Below are positions 1-9,840 of a stretch of DNA of 64,000 nt, piece after piece (position 1 is the stretch's first letter; every line of letters begins with the position of its first letter). The notes under the pieces were generated by a model. The model had not been told where the DNA came from, made no database searches, and was given only the letters and a program-made list of their open reading frames with translations. The translations under genes and the position numbers were made by a program. This DNA comes from Bradyrhizobium iriomotense (lineage in GTDB: Bacteria > Pseudomonadota > Alphaproteobacteria > Rhizobiales > Xanthobacteraceae). The stretch spans positions 124,001 through 188,000 of the forward strand of contig NZ_JAFCJZ010000011.1 in assembly GCF_018130765.1 (NCBI RefSeq). Reading direction: 5' to 3'.

Positions 1-219
1 TTGATGGTCGAGGGCGGCAGCCGCGTTGCGGCCTCGTTCGTCGCGGCCGACCTCGTCGACGAGATCTGGCTGTTCCGCGGGGCGGAAGCGGTCGGCGCAG
101 GCGGCGTCGATGCGCTCGATGCATTGCCCCTGTCGAAAATCACGCAGTCGCAGGCCTACAAGGTTCATGCTAGCGAGACATTCGGTCACGATACTCTCAC
201 CATCTACGAGCGCGCCTAA
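1..219 (+). CDS. ribD: RibD, C-terminal end of the reductase domain (partial)
   Basis: The window opens inside this gene; only the last 72 residues are present. RibD is the bifunctional diaminohydroxyphosphoribosylaminopyrimidine deaminase / 5-amino-6-(5-phosphoribosylamino)uracil reductase of riboflavin synthesis, and this piece is the tail of the reductase domain, recognised by VEGGSRVAASF followed by DEIWLFRGAE. The stop codon lies one base before the ribE start, so the two genes are almost certainly one transcript with ribH. Identification relies on the short motif plus the riboflavin context. The true start lies upstream of the window. Confidence 0.85.
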   Translation: MMVEGGSRVAASFVAADLVDEIWLFRGAEAVGAGGVDALDALPLSKITQSQAYKVHASETFGHDTLTIYERA

Positions 220-220
220 C

Positions 221-829
221 ATGTTCACCGGCATAGTCACCGACATCGGCGAGATCGTCAGCTTCACGCCGACGGCGCAGGGCCAGCTGCATCGGCTGCG
301 CATCGCCTGCCGCTACGATCAGACCACCATTGCCGACGGTGCCTCGATCGCCTGCAACGGCGTCTGCCTGACGGTGGTTGCATCCGGTGTTGCGGACGGC
401 AGGACGTGGTTCGACGTCGATGCTGCCGCAGAGACGTTGGCGCTGACGACGGCAAAACACTGGAGGCTGGGAACGAAGCTTAACCTCGAGCGTGCGCTGA
501 AGATCGGCGACGAACTCGGCGGCCATATCGTTGCCGGCCATGCCGACGGCATCGCCACCATCGTCAGCCGTGAGGACCTGCCCGACATGGCGCGGTTCGT
601 GCTCTCGACGACGCGGGAGCTGGCGCGGTTCATCGCCACCAAGGGCTCGATCACGCTCGACGGCGTCTCGCTGACGATCAATACGGTTGCGGACGTGACC
701 TTTTCGGTGCTGATCATCCCGCACACGCTGACGGTCACGACCATCGGCGGCTGGAAGGCGGGGGCCGAGGTCAATATCGAAGTCGATCTGATGGCCCGCT
801 ACGCGGCGCGGCTGACGGAATTGAAGTGA
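221..829 (+). CDS. ribE: Riboflavin synthase alpha chain
   Basis: Converts two 6,7-dimethyl-8-ribityllumazine molecules into riboflavin plus the pyrimidinedione, the last step of the pathway, in the cytoplasm. The 202-residue protein starts with the family hallmark MFTGIVTDIGEI and contains two lumazine-binding repeats: the first around residues 1-95 with SIACNGVCLTVV, the second around 96-190 with GSITLDGVSLTIN. The length is normal. The ATG at 221 was chosen over a longer open frame because MFTGIV is the universal N terminus and it directly follows the ribD stop. It lies between ribD and ribH, separated from ribH by a palindromic repeat. Confidence 0.96.
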   Translation: MFTGIVTDIGEIVSFTPTAQGQLHRLRIACRYDQTTIADGASIACNGVCLTVVASGVADGRTWFDVDAAAETLALTTAKHWRLGTKLNLERALKIGDELGGHIVAGHADGIATIVSREDLPDMARFVLSTTRELARFIATKGSITLDGVSLTINTVADVTFSVLIIPHTLTVTTIGGWKAGAEVNIEVDLMARYAARLTELK

Positions 830-840
830 CGGCAGAGCCG

Positions 841-941
841 TCATTCCGGGGCGATGCGTTAGCATCGAACCAGGGTGCGCGGTTGCGCACCCGAGAATCT
901 CGAGATTCCGGGTCTGGCGCATGCGCGCCACCCCGGAATGA
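841..941. repeat. Intergenic palindromic element, family A
   Basis: The outer arms TCATTCCGGGG (841-851) and CCCCGGAATGA (931-941) are perfect inverted repeats, with smaller nested inverted repeats between them (for example around GGTGCGCGGTTGCGCACC and CTCGAG). The same outer arms recur at 5574-5654 and 41323-41421, so this is a dispersed repeat family. It lies in the ribE-ribH gap and could form a long hairpin in the mRNA. Confidence 0.85.
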
Positions 942-1014
942 CAGTCTCTTTGAACTTGGCTTAGCCTCTGGCGGCGACTACATAGCGCCGACCCCTTTCG
1001 AAACGGATTGAACG

Positions 1015-1506
1015 ATGGCAGACGCGCGGCGCGCACCCCTGAAGGACCAGACCGACATTTCCGGCGCGCGCGCGCTGATTGTCGAGGCCCGGTTCTATGA
1101 CGATCTCCAGGACGCGCTTCTCGAAGGCGCAGTGGCCGAGCTGAAGGCGGCCGGCCTGACGCATGACGTGATCACGGTTCCCGGTGCGCTGGAGATCCCG
1201 GCGGCGGTGGCGATCGCGGTCGATGCTGCGGCGGCAAACGGCAAGCCCTACGACGCGGTGATTGCCCTCGGCTGCGTGATCCGCGGCGACACCATCCATT
1301 TCGAGATCGTTTCGCAGGAATCCTCGCGCGCGCTGATGGACCTCGCCGTGGCGCGCAAGCTGCCGCTCGGTAACGGCATCCTCACCGTCAACAATGAGGA
1401 CCAGGCTTGGGCGCGGGCGCGAGCCAGCGAGCTCAACAAGGGCGGCGATGCCGCGCGCGCGGCGCTTGCGATGCTGCGCATCAAACGCCGCCTGGCGCGG
1501 GCTTAA
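1015..1506 (+). CDS. ribH: 6,7-dimethyl-8-ribityllumazine synthase
   Basis: Condenses 5-amino-6-ribitylaminouracil with dihydroxybutanone phosphate to give the substrate of riboflavin synthase. The 163-residue protein shows the family signatures: EARFYDDLQDALLEGA near residues 24-39, the VPGALEIPAAV segment near 55-65, ALGCVIRGDTIHFE near 83-96 with the catalytic His (the H of DTIHFE), and NGILTVNNEDQAWARA near 122-137. The length is typical of the icosahedral or pentameric enzyme. nusB begins four bases after its stop, a ribH-nusB arrangement conserved in many bacteria. Confidence 0.96.
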   Translation: MADARRAPLKDQTDISGARALIVEARFYDDLQDALLEGAVAELKAAGLTHDVITVPGALEIPAAVAIAVDAAAANGKPYDAVIALGCVIRGDTIHFEIVSQESSRALMDLAVARKLPLGNGILTVNNEDQAWARARASELNKGGDAARAALAMLRIKRRLARA

Positions 1507-1510
1507 AGCC

Positions 1511-2008
1511 ATGGCCGACAACACCAAGAAGCCGGCGGGGCTCAGCGAGAAGAAGGCGAACCGGCGCGGTGCGGCGCGGCTCGCGGCCGTCCAGGCGCTG
1601 TACCAGATGGACATCGCTGGCGCCGGCATCAACGACATTTTTGCGGAGTTCGAGAGCCACTGGCTCGGCAACGAGGTCGAGGGCGACACCTATCTGCCGG
1701 CGGAAGCCGCCTTCTTCCGCGACGTCGTCTCCGGCGTCGTGCGCGACCAGAAGAAGCTCGACCCCCTGATCGACGAGGCACTGTCGAAAGGCTGGCCGTT
1801 GAAGCGGATCGAGGCGATCCTGCGCGCGGTGCTGCGGGCCGGGGCCTACGAGCTGGAGCACCGCAAGGACGTGCCGGGCCGTGTCGTCATCTCCGAATAT
1901 GTCGACGTCGCCAATGCCTTTGTCGACCGCGAGGAGACCGGAATGGTCAACGCCGTGCTGGACCAGATCGGCCGCCAGTTTCGCGGTGACGAGTTCGGGC
2001 GGGGGTAA
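1511..2008 (+). CDS. nusB: Transcription antitermination factor NusB
   Basis: All-helical RNA-binding protein that with NusE (S10) binds boxA and supports rRNA antitermination. It is 165 residues long; the N-terminal region has the family pattern RRGAARLAAVQALYQMD and the C-terminal part has LDPLIDEAL and the NusB pattern ending VISEYVDVANAF near residues 122-133. The ATG at 1511 follows the ribH stop by four bases; the longer open frame from 1394 only overlaps ribH and has no NusB-like sequence there. Co-transcription with ribH is likely, and with thiL possible. Confidence 0.95.
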   Translation: MADNTKKPAGLSEKKANRRGAARLAAVQALYQMDIAGAGINDIFAEFESHWLGNEVEGDTYLPAEAAFFRDVVSGVVRDQKKLDPLIDEALSKGWPLKRIEAILRAVLRAGAYELEHRKDVPGRVVISEYVDVANAFVDREETGMVNAVLDQIGRQFRGDEFGRG

Positions 2009-2033
2009 TTGAGACGATGACTTCCGCCGCAGC

Positions 2034-2151
2034 CGTCACCCTGAGGTGCCGGAGCGAAGCGGAGGCCTCGAAGGGCGGCGGCGTGCCGCTGAGGTCGCAC
2101 CTCGGCCGTCCATCCTTCGAGGCTCGCAAGGGCTCGCACCTCAGGATGACG
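2034..2151. repeat. Intergenic palindromic element, family B
   Basis: The outer segments CGTCACCCTGAGGTGCC (from 2034) and GCACCTCAGGATGACG (to 2151) are imperfect inverted repeats, with an inner pair (GGCCTCGAAGG / CCTTCGAGGC). The element fills the nusB-thiL gap. It happens to be open in the thiL frame, which artificially lengthens that open frame. No second copy of this exact family was seen in the window. Confidence 0.75.
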
Positions 2152-2162
2152 GGTCTGCTATC

Positions 2163-3164
2163 GTGACGCAGGACAGATACCAAGCCTCCGCCGAAGACTC
2201 CCTCATCGCGCGCTATTTCAAGCCGCTGGCGACCGATCCCGGTGCGTTCGGGCTGGTCGACGACGCCGCGATCCTGTCCTCATCCGGCGACGACATCGTC
2301 GTCACCACCGATGCCGTGGTCGAGGGCGTGCATTATCTTGCCACTGATCCTCCCGACACCATCGCGCGCAAGGCGCTGCGAGTGAACCTGTCCGATCTCG
2401 CCGCCAAGGGCGCAACGCCGGCCGGCTTCGTGCTGACGCTGGCGCTACGCAGCAAGGAGGATGGCTGGCTCAGGCCGTTTGCGGACGCGCTCGGCGATGA
2501 CGCCAAGACGTTCGCCTGTCCGCTGCTCGGCGGCGACACCGTGTCGACGCCGGGGCCGCAGATGATCTCGATCACCGCCTTCGGCCGCGTGCCGAAGGGG
2601 CGGATGGCCGGCCGCACCGGCGCTAGGGCTGGCGACCGCATCCTCGTGACAGGCACGATTGGCGACGCCGCGCTCGGTCTCGACGTGCTCACGGGCGGCG
2701 CGGTGGCCGGAGCACTCATGTCTGATCCCATTGCGCGGGATTTGCTGGTGTCGCGCTATCGCGTGCCGCAGCCGCGCAACGCGCTGGCGCGGGCCGTGCG
2801 CGACCATGCGTCGGCCGCGATGGACGTCTCCGATGGCCTCGCCGGCGACCTCACGAAACTCTGCGCCGCGTCCGGCGTCTCGGCGACGGTCGACGTGGCG
2901 AGCGTGCCGCTCTCGGCTGCCGCGGCGGGGCTGATTGCCCGCAACGTCGTTGGCGTCGAGACGTTGCTTGCCGGGGGCGACGATTACGAAGTGCTGTGCA
3001 CGGTGCCGCCGGCGCAAAGCGATGCGCTGATTGCCGCGGGGCGCGCCGTCGGCGTTGCGGTCTCGGTCATCGGCACGATCGTTGCGGGCCACGAGCGCCC
3101 GCGCTTCCTGGACGGGCAGGGCCAGGAACTGGTTTTGAAACGCCTATCCTACAGCCACTTCTAG
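2163..3164 (+). CDS. thiL: Thiamine-monophosphate kinase
   Basis: Phosphorylates thiamine monophosphate to thiamine pyrophosphate using ATP and Mg2+. The 333-residue protein carries the PurM/AIRS-fold Asp-rich motifs: GLVDDAAIL near residue 28, TTDAVVEGVHY near 46, LLGGDTVSTPG near 120, AAMDVSDGLAGDL near 218 and LAGGDDYEVLCTV near 270. The GTG at 2163 was chosen because VTQDRYQASAEDSLIARYF matches the usual ThiL N terminus; the upstream part of the open frame is entirely intergenic repeat. A clear terminator follows at 3289. Confidence 0.94.
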   Translation: MTQDRYQASAEDSLIARYFKPLATDPGAFGLVDDAAILSSSGDDIVVTTDAVVEGVHYLATDPPDTIARKALRVNLSDLAAKGATPAGFVLTLALRSKEDGWLRPFADALGDDAKTFACPLLGGDTVSTPGPQMISITAFGRVPKGRMAGRTGARAGDRILVTGTIGDAALGLDVLTGGAVAGALMSDPIARDLLVSRYRVPQPRNALARAVRDHASAAMDVSDGLAGDLTKLCAASGVSATVDVASVPLSAAAAGLIARNVVGVETLLAGGDDYEVLCTVPPAQSDALIAAGRAVGVAVSVIGTIVAGHERPRFLDGQGQELVLKRLSYSHF

Positions 3165-3288
3165 GAATTGCTCCAAACCGGCGGCCAGGCTCTCAAGGTT
3201 CGTCTAAATACCTGCCGAGATCGGTCTTTTCGGCACTATCCGGCGTTGCACCCTCAATTTGATTTTGGCAAGCTTGTGACCGACTGGA

Positions 3289-3317
3289 GCCGCCCCTTCG
3301 GGAAAGGGGCGGCTTTG
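3289..3317 (+). terminator. Rho-independent terminator after thiL
   Basis: A perfect 10-bp stem, GCCGCCCCTT (3289-3298) with AAGGGGCGGC (3304-3313), has a 5-base loop and is followed by TTTGTTC. It ends the riboflavin/nusB/thiL transcription unit and separates it from hppA. Confidence 0.85.
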
Positions 3318-3396
3318 TTCAAAATCAAGGCGCCGCACCGCACGACGGACAACAAAAGGCGCCGGGGGTACATCAAGGATCTGAGGCAAAAATCAC

Positions 3397-5511
<2,115 letters not shown>

Positions 5512-5532
5512 GCGGAGATGACGAGACAAGAC

Positions 5533-5566
5533 AAAACCCCGCGGCGCCAGCCGCGGGGTTTTTGTT
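5533..5566 (+). terminator. Rho-independent terminator after hppA
   Basis: A 12-bp stem, AAAACCCCGCGG (5533-5544) with CCGCGGGGTTTT (5551-5562), has a 6-base loop and is followed by TTGTTT. It is strong and well placed 21 bases after the hppA stop. Confidence 0.9.
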
Positions 5567-5573
5567 TCCGTCT

Positions 5574-5654
5574 GTCATTCCGGGGCGGTCCACAGGACCG
5601 AACCCGGAATCTCGAGATTCCGGGTTCGGCTCTTTCGAGCCGCCCCGGAATGAC
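5574..5654. repeat. Intergenic palindromic element, family A
   Basis: The arms GTCATTCCGGGGCGG (5574-5588) and CCGCCCCGGAATGAC (5640-5654) are perfect 15-bp inverted repeats enclosing a second inverted repeat centred on CTCGAG (AACCCGGAATCTCGAG / CTCGAGATTCCGGGTT). Same family as 841-941 and 41323-41421. It lies between the convergent ends of hppA and the binding-protein gene. Confidence 0.9.
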
Positions 5655-5662
5655 GCTGCGCG

Positions 5663-6667
5663 TCACTGCACATCCATCTGCAGCCCTTCCTTCTGGATGA
5701 TGCCGGCGAACTTCTTCGTCTCGGCGTCCACGAAGTCGGCGAACTGCTGCGGGGTGCCGTAATCGGCGCGGGCGCCCATGGCGGCGATCTGCTTCTTGAT
5801 GTCGTCACGCTCCAACATCGCCTTCACCTGAAGATTGAGCGCGTTGAGCACCTCGGGTGAGACCCCCTTCGGCAGGAACACCGAGAACCAGGACGATATG
5901 TCGAAATTAGCGAGCTCCGGCGCGCTCTCGCGCATGGTCGGCAGGTTCGGCGCGAGGTCGCTGCGCTCGGTCGTGGTGACGCAGAGACCGTTGAGCGTGC
6001 CGTTCTGCACCTGAGGCAGGCTCGGATAGAGATTGTCGAACAGGATCTGGATGTCGCCGGCGAGTGCGGCCTGGAGCGCGGGGCCCGCGCCGCGGAACGG
6101 GATGTGCGTCATCTTCAGCCCGGTGAGCTGGAGGAACCAGGCGCCGGTGAGGTGAGGGCTCTGGCCGACGCCGGAGGAGGCGTAGCTGAGCTTGTCCGGA
6201 TTGGCCTTCAGGTACGCGATCAGCTCGGCGATCGACTTGATGCCGGTCTTCGGATGGGCCGACACGATGTTCGGGATCCGGATCATGTTGGAGACCGGCT
6301 GGAGCTGGTCCGGCTTGTAGGTCAGGTTCTTGAAGATGCTGTAGGCGATCGCGTTCGGACCGGGATTGCCGACCAGGATGGTGTGACCATCGGGCTTGGC
6401 GCGGACCACCTCGGCGGTGCCGATCGTGCCGCCGCCGCCGGAGCGGTTCTCCACGACGGCCGACTGGCCCCAGACGGTTTGAAGATGGGCGGCCAGCAGC
6501 CGGCCCATGACGTCGGTCGAGCCGCCGGCCGCAGCCGGTACGACGAGGCGGACGTTCTCAGTGGGCTTCCAGTCCGCCAGGCTCGATCGCGGCAGGATCG
6601 TTGCGGCCGAAAGGCCGGCAGCACCGGCGAGCACGCGACGGCGGGACAACAACAAAGGCTTAGGCAC
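5663..6667 (-). CDS. Bug-family (TctC-like) periplasmic substrate-binding protein
   Basis: Extracytoplasmic solute receptor of the tripartite tricarboxylate transporter family; the ligand is unknown. Of 334 residues, the N terminus is a twin-arginine-like signal (SRRRVLAGAAGLSAATIL) followed by the mature start WKPTENVRLVVPAAAGGSTD, with VVENRSGGGGTIGTAEVVRA near residue 72 and THIPFRGAGPALQAALAGDI near 165, both typical of TctC. The GTG at 6667 was chosen because GGAG lies seven bases upstream and the signal starts there; a longer frame to 6727 exists. No TctA/TctB membrane genes are adjacent, as is common for orphan Bug genes. Confidence 0.9.
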   Translation of the reverse strand: MPKPLLLSRRRVLAGAAGLSAATILPRSSLADWKPTENVRLVVPAAAGGSTDVMGRLLAAHLQTVWGQSAVVENRSGGGGTIGTAEVVRAKPDGHTILVGNPGPNAIAYSIFKNLTYKPDQLQPVSNMIRIPNIVSAHPKTGIKSIAELIAYLKANPDKLSYASSGVGQSPHLTGAWFLQLTGLKMTHIPFRGAGPALQAALAGDIQILFDNLYPSLPQVQNGTLNGLCVTTTERSDLAPNLPTMRESAPELANFDISSWFSVFLPKGVSPEVLNALNLQVKAMLERDDIKKQIAAMGARADYGTPQQFADFVDAETKKFAGIIQKEGLQMDVQ

Positions 6668-6784
6668 GAATCCACTCCCTGCTTCTTGTTTTGCAGGGAG
6701 CGTAGGGAACCCGTTGCGCAACGGCAAGTCGCGCGCGACGGCAAGCGCCGCGCGGATAGCGGCACGACGCCGCAGGCTGAAGGC

Positions 6785-7270
6785 TCAGTTAAAGCTGAGC
6801 AGCTTGAAGATCGGCGTGAGGTAGCTCATCTCCTGGCCCGATGTCGGCGTGGTGCGGCTGATGAAGTCGAAGATCTTGCCGTCCTGGAGGCCGTAATTCG
6901 CCAGCCGGCGCACGCGCCGGTTCTTGTCGAAATAGATCGCGATCACGCGCTGATCGACCACCTTCTGGTTCATGAAGGCGACCATGCGCTCCGAGCGCTG
7001 CGAGATGTAATAGAAGACCTCTCCGTCGAGGGTGGCGACCGTGGAGGGCGTGCCCATCACGATCAGCACCTGGTCCTGGCTCGCCCCGATCGGGATCTGC
7101 TCCAGCGCGCCGGGCGGCAGGATGTAGCCCTTCTGGAATTGCTCGCCCGTGCAGCCCGCAAGCGCCACGCCGAGCAAGGCTGCTGCGGCCGCCACGCGCA
7201 GGCCGCGCCAACGTGCATGAAGGCCGCGCCGCTTGTCTGCGCGCTGGCCGGTCTGGTTCGTTATCGTCAT
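6785..7270 (-). CDS. bamE: BamE/OmlA/SmpA-family outer-membrane assembly lipoprotein
   Basis: Lipoprotein component of the BAM machine that inserts beta-barrel proteins in the outer membrane. It has 161 residues: a basic N terminus, a hydrophobic stretch and the lipobox LGVALAGC around residues 36-43, then a SmpA/OmlA domain with IPIGASQDQVLIVMGTPS near 59 and DGEVFYYISQRSE near 80. The ATG at 7270 (MTITNQ) was preferred over the longer frame from 7369, which would overlap the divergent neighbour's start. Divergent from the bc1 chaperone gene, an arrangement common in alphaproteobacteria. Confidence 0.92.
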   Translation of the reverse strand: MTITNQTGQRADKRRGLHARWRGLRVAAAAALLGVALAGCTGEQFQKGYILPPGALEQIPIGASQDQVLIVMGTPSTVATLDGEVFYYISQRSERMVAFMNQKVVDQRVIAIYFDKNRRVRRLANYGLQDGKIFDFISRTTPTSGQEMSYLTPIFKLLSFN

Positions 7271-7368
7271 AGCGGAACTGATTCCGTCCCCTTGCGTCGC
7301 GCGAGGCGCTGAAGTACCGGGCGGAGGCTCTGAATGCAACACGCGCGCGCCCGCTTGCGGAAACCACA

Positions 7369-7917
7369 ATGCTTTGGCCGTTCAATCACTTCAGGAAACC
7401 CCGGCTAGCCCCGGGCACCATTGAAGCCATCTATGGCATGATCGTGACGCAGGCGCGAGAACCCATATTTTACCGCGACTTGGGCGCGCCGGACACGGTT
7501 AACGGGCGTTTCGACCTGTTGCTGCTGCATCTGTGGCTGCTCTTGCGCCGCCTGCGCACTGTCCAGGGCGCCACAGAGCTGTCTCAGGCGCTGTTCGATC
7601 GCTTCTGCGAGGACATGGACGACAATCTGCGCGAGATGGGCGTGGGCGACCAGACCGTGCCGAAGCGGATGCGGGCCTTCGGCGAGGCCTTCTACGGCCG
7701 CGTCCAGGCTTACGACCAGGCCATGGACGGCGGCGGTGAGGCGCTGGCGGCGGCGATCTGCAAGAATATCTTGAACGGCGCCGGCATGGACCAGGCCCGG
7801 CAGCTCGCGGCCTATGCCAGGGCGACCGAGGCCGATCTTGGCCGGACCGGCGAGGCCGCACTGCTTGGTGCGTCCTTCAAATTTCCCCCGGCGTTCAGGG
7901 AGGGTGTCACGCCATGA
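7369..7917 (+). CDS. Ubiquinol-cytochrome c chaperone (CBP3/UQCC1 family)
   Basis: Member of the CBP3-type chaperone family involved in assembling cytochrome b of the bc1 complex. The 182 residues include IYGMIVTQAREPIFYRDLG near 20-38, the characteristic DTVNGRFDLLLLHLWLLL, and later DMDDNLREMGVGDQTVPKRM, all typical. Its stop overlaps the next gene's start by four bases (ATGA), so it is translationally coupled to the YceD-like gene. Family membership is clear; the bacterial function is extrapolated from mitochondrial homologues. Confidence 0.9.
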   Translation: MLWPFNHFRKPRLAPGTIEAIYGMIVTQAREPIFYRDLGAPDTVNGRFDLLLLHLWLLLRRLRTVQGATELSQALFDRFCEDMDDNLREMGVGDQTVPKRMRAFGEAFYGRVQAYDQAMDGGGEALAAAICKNILNGAGMDQARQLAAYARATEADLGRTGEAALLGASFKFPPAFREGVTP

Positions 7918-8483
7918 ATCGACCCAACACCACACCGTCGCCCGATCCCTGGCGGGCGCCCGTCATCGTTGCGCAGATCCCTGACACCGGCCTGCATCGC
8001 GAGCTCGAGGCATCGGCGGCCGAGCGGCAGGCCATGGCGGAGCTCGCAGGCCTCCGGGAGATCCTGTCCGCTCACGCCAGCTTCGACGTCGTGCCCAAGA
8101 GCGGCGGCAGAGTCCAGGTGACGGGGCTCGTCCGCGCCCGGATCGGCCAGACCTGCGTGGTCACGCTCGATCCGATCGAGAGCGAGATCGACGAGGAGGT
8201 GGACCTGATGTTCGCCCCCGAGGCCGAGGCGCGGCGGCTGGCGGACCTGATCGAGGACGGGCAGGACAACGAGGAGCCGCCGGAGGTGGCCGATCCGCCG
8301 GAGGCCATCCTCAACGGGGTCATCGACCTCGGCCGGCTCGCCACCGATGCCCTGTTCCTGGCGATCGACCCCTATCCGCGCAAGGAGGGGGCCGTGTTCG
8401 AGGCGGAGGTCACCGCCCCCGATCCGGAGGACCATCCGTTCGCGGCGCTGAAGGCGCTCCAGGACAACAAAAAGGACCAGTAG
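7914..8483 (+). CDS. YceD/DUF177 family protein
   Basis: Protein of the YceD family, linked in other organisms to 23S rRNA and large-subunit maturation. The 189 residues show the usual layout: an N-terminal PWRAPVIVAQIPDTG segment, the SGGRVQVTGLVRARIGQTCVVTLDPIE core near residues 62-88, and an acidic Glu/Asp-rich stretch near 90-130 ending in an ATDALFLAIDPYPRK motif. In many bacteria yceD is followed by rpmF (L32) and then plsX; here plsX follows directly without rpmF. It overlaps the upstream chaperone gene by four bases. Confidence 0.9.
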   Translation: MNRPNTTPSPDPWRAPVIVAQIPDTGLHRELEASAAERQAMAELAGLREILSAHASFDVVPKSGGRVQVTGLVRARIGQTCVVTLDPIESEIDEEVDLMFAPEAEARRLADLIEDGQDNEEPPEVADPPEAILNGVIDLGRLATDALFLAIDPYPRKEGAVFEAEVTAPDPEDHPFAALKALQDNKKDQ

Positions 8484-8508
8484 CTGCCGATTCCCCGTAA
8501 GACCGCTG

Positions 8509-8541
8509 CCACCGCGCAGCAGGCGTTTGCGGCGGTGGTTT
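8509..8541 (+). terminator. Possible terminator after the yceD-like gene
   Basis: The inverted repeat CCACCGC (8509-8515) / GCGGTGG (8532-8538) is followed by TTTGAG. The stem is short and the loop long, so this is a weak candidate. It lies 26 bases after the stop, between two genes that could also be co-transcribed. Confidence 0.35.
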
Positions 8542-8778
8542 GAGAGTCAGATTTATCTGTTTGATTTCTATACGTTTCCGGCGAATTCGCCGATCCGCCG
8601 CCGGATCGCCCTGAAAGCAAAAGGCTGGGGGCAAGAGGTTGTTTCGGGATAACAAAACGCTATTGTCGCGCCCCGGTCCGGGTGCGGCGTGGCGCTTGGC
8701 CGGTCGCCATATCCATGGCGAACCCATTTGCGGCCCCGCTCGTTCATGACCGCACCAGACCAGGTTTCCAGGACTTTC

Positions 8779-9840
8779 ATGCCCAGCAAGGTTCGTATCG
8801 CGCTTGACGCCATGGGGGGCGACGACGGCGCCGCCGTGGTCATTCCAGGCGCGGCCATCTCGCTTGGCAGGCATCGCGACACCGAGTTCCTGCTGGTCGG
8901 CGACCGGGCCAAGATCGAGCCCGAGCTCGAGAAGCATCCCCAGCTCAAGGCCGCCTCGAAGATCATCCATACCGACGTCGCCGTCAGCATGCACGACAAG
9001 CCGAGCCAGGCGCTGCGGCGCGGCCGCAAGACCTCCTCGATGTGGCTTGCCATCGACGCGGTGAAGAAGGGCGAGGCCGATGTCGCGGTCTCCGCCGGCA
9101 ATACCGGCGCGCTGATGGCGATGTCGCGCTTCCATCTACGCACGCTGCCCGGCATCGACCGCCCGGCCATCTCCGCGATCTGGCCGACCAAGCGCGGCCA
9201 GTCCGTCGTGCTCGACCTCGGCGCCACCCTCGGCGGTGATGCGCACCATCTGGTGTCGCTGGCCGTCATGGGCGCGGCCATGGCGAGCGTGCTGTTCAAC
9301 AAGAAACGGCCCACCGTCGGCCTCCTCAACATTGGCGCCGAGGAGATCAAGGGCCACGAGGAGATCCGCGAGGCCAGCGAGATCCTGCGCGCGCGGAACC
9401 TGCCGGAGCTCGACTATATCGGGTTCGTCGAGGGCGACGGCATCGGCAAGGGGCTGGCCGACGTGATCGTGACCGAGGGTTTCAGCGGCAACATCGCGCT
9501 CAAGACCGCCGAGGGAACCGCACGGCAGATGGCGGAACTGCTCAGGAACGAGCTGCAGCGGAGCTGGTTGTCCAAGCTCGGCTACCTCTTCGCCCGCAAT
9601 GCCTTCCAGGCCCTGCGCGACAAGATGGACCCCAACAAGTCCAATGGTGGCGTGTTCCTGGGTTTGAAAGGCGTCGTGGTCAAGAGCCATGGCGGAATCA
9701 ACGCCGAAGGCTTTGCCTACGCGATCGATGTTGGCTATGACATGGTCAAATTCGATCTCCTGAACAAGATCAATCAGATGCTCAACCGCGAGGGTGGTGC
9801 ACTCAGTTCCGTGCAGGCCGCGCAGGAGGCTGTTTCGTGA
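8779..9840 (+). CDS. plsX: Phosphate acyltransferase PlsX
   Basis: Makes acyl-phosphate from acyl-ACP for phospholipid synthesis (the PlsX/PlsY route). The 353 residues begin MPSKVRIALDAMGGDDG, the canonical PlsX start, with VSAGNTGALMAMSRF near 110, RPAISAIWPT near 133, VVLDLGA near 150, VGLLNIGAEE near 180 and VTEGFSGNIALKTAEG near 230. The ATG at 8779 was chosen by this N terminus; an upstream in-frame start at 8689 adds 30 residues unlike the family. Its stop overlaps the fabH GTG by four bases, so the two are coupled. Confidence 0.96.
   Translation: MPSKVRIALDAMGGDDGAAVVIPGAAISLGRHRDTEFLLVGDRAKIEPELEKHPQLKAASKIIHTDVAVSMHDKPSQALRRGRKTSSMWLAIDAVKKGEADVAVSAGNTGALMAMSRFHLRTLPGIDRPAISAIWPTKRGQSVVLDLGATLGGDAHHLVSLAVMGAAMASVLFNKKRPTVGLLNIGAEEIKGHEEIREASEILRARNLPELDYIGFVEGDGIGKGLADVIVTEGFSGNIALKTAEGTARQMAELLRNELQRSWLSKLGYLFARNAFQALRDKMDPNKSNGGVFLGLKGVVVKSHGGINAEGFAYAIDVGYDMVKFDLLNKINQMLNREGGALSSVQAAQEAVS

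Noticed and set aside
26..1036. Long open frames on either strand over ribE and ribH.
   Set aside because: High-GC shadow frames with Arg/Ala/Pro-rich low-complexity translations and no domain similarity.
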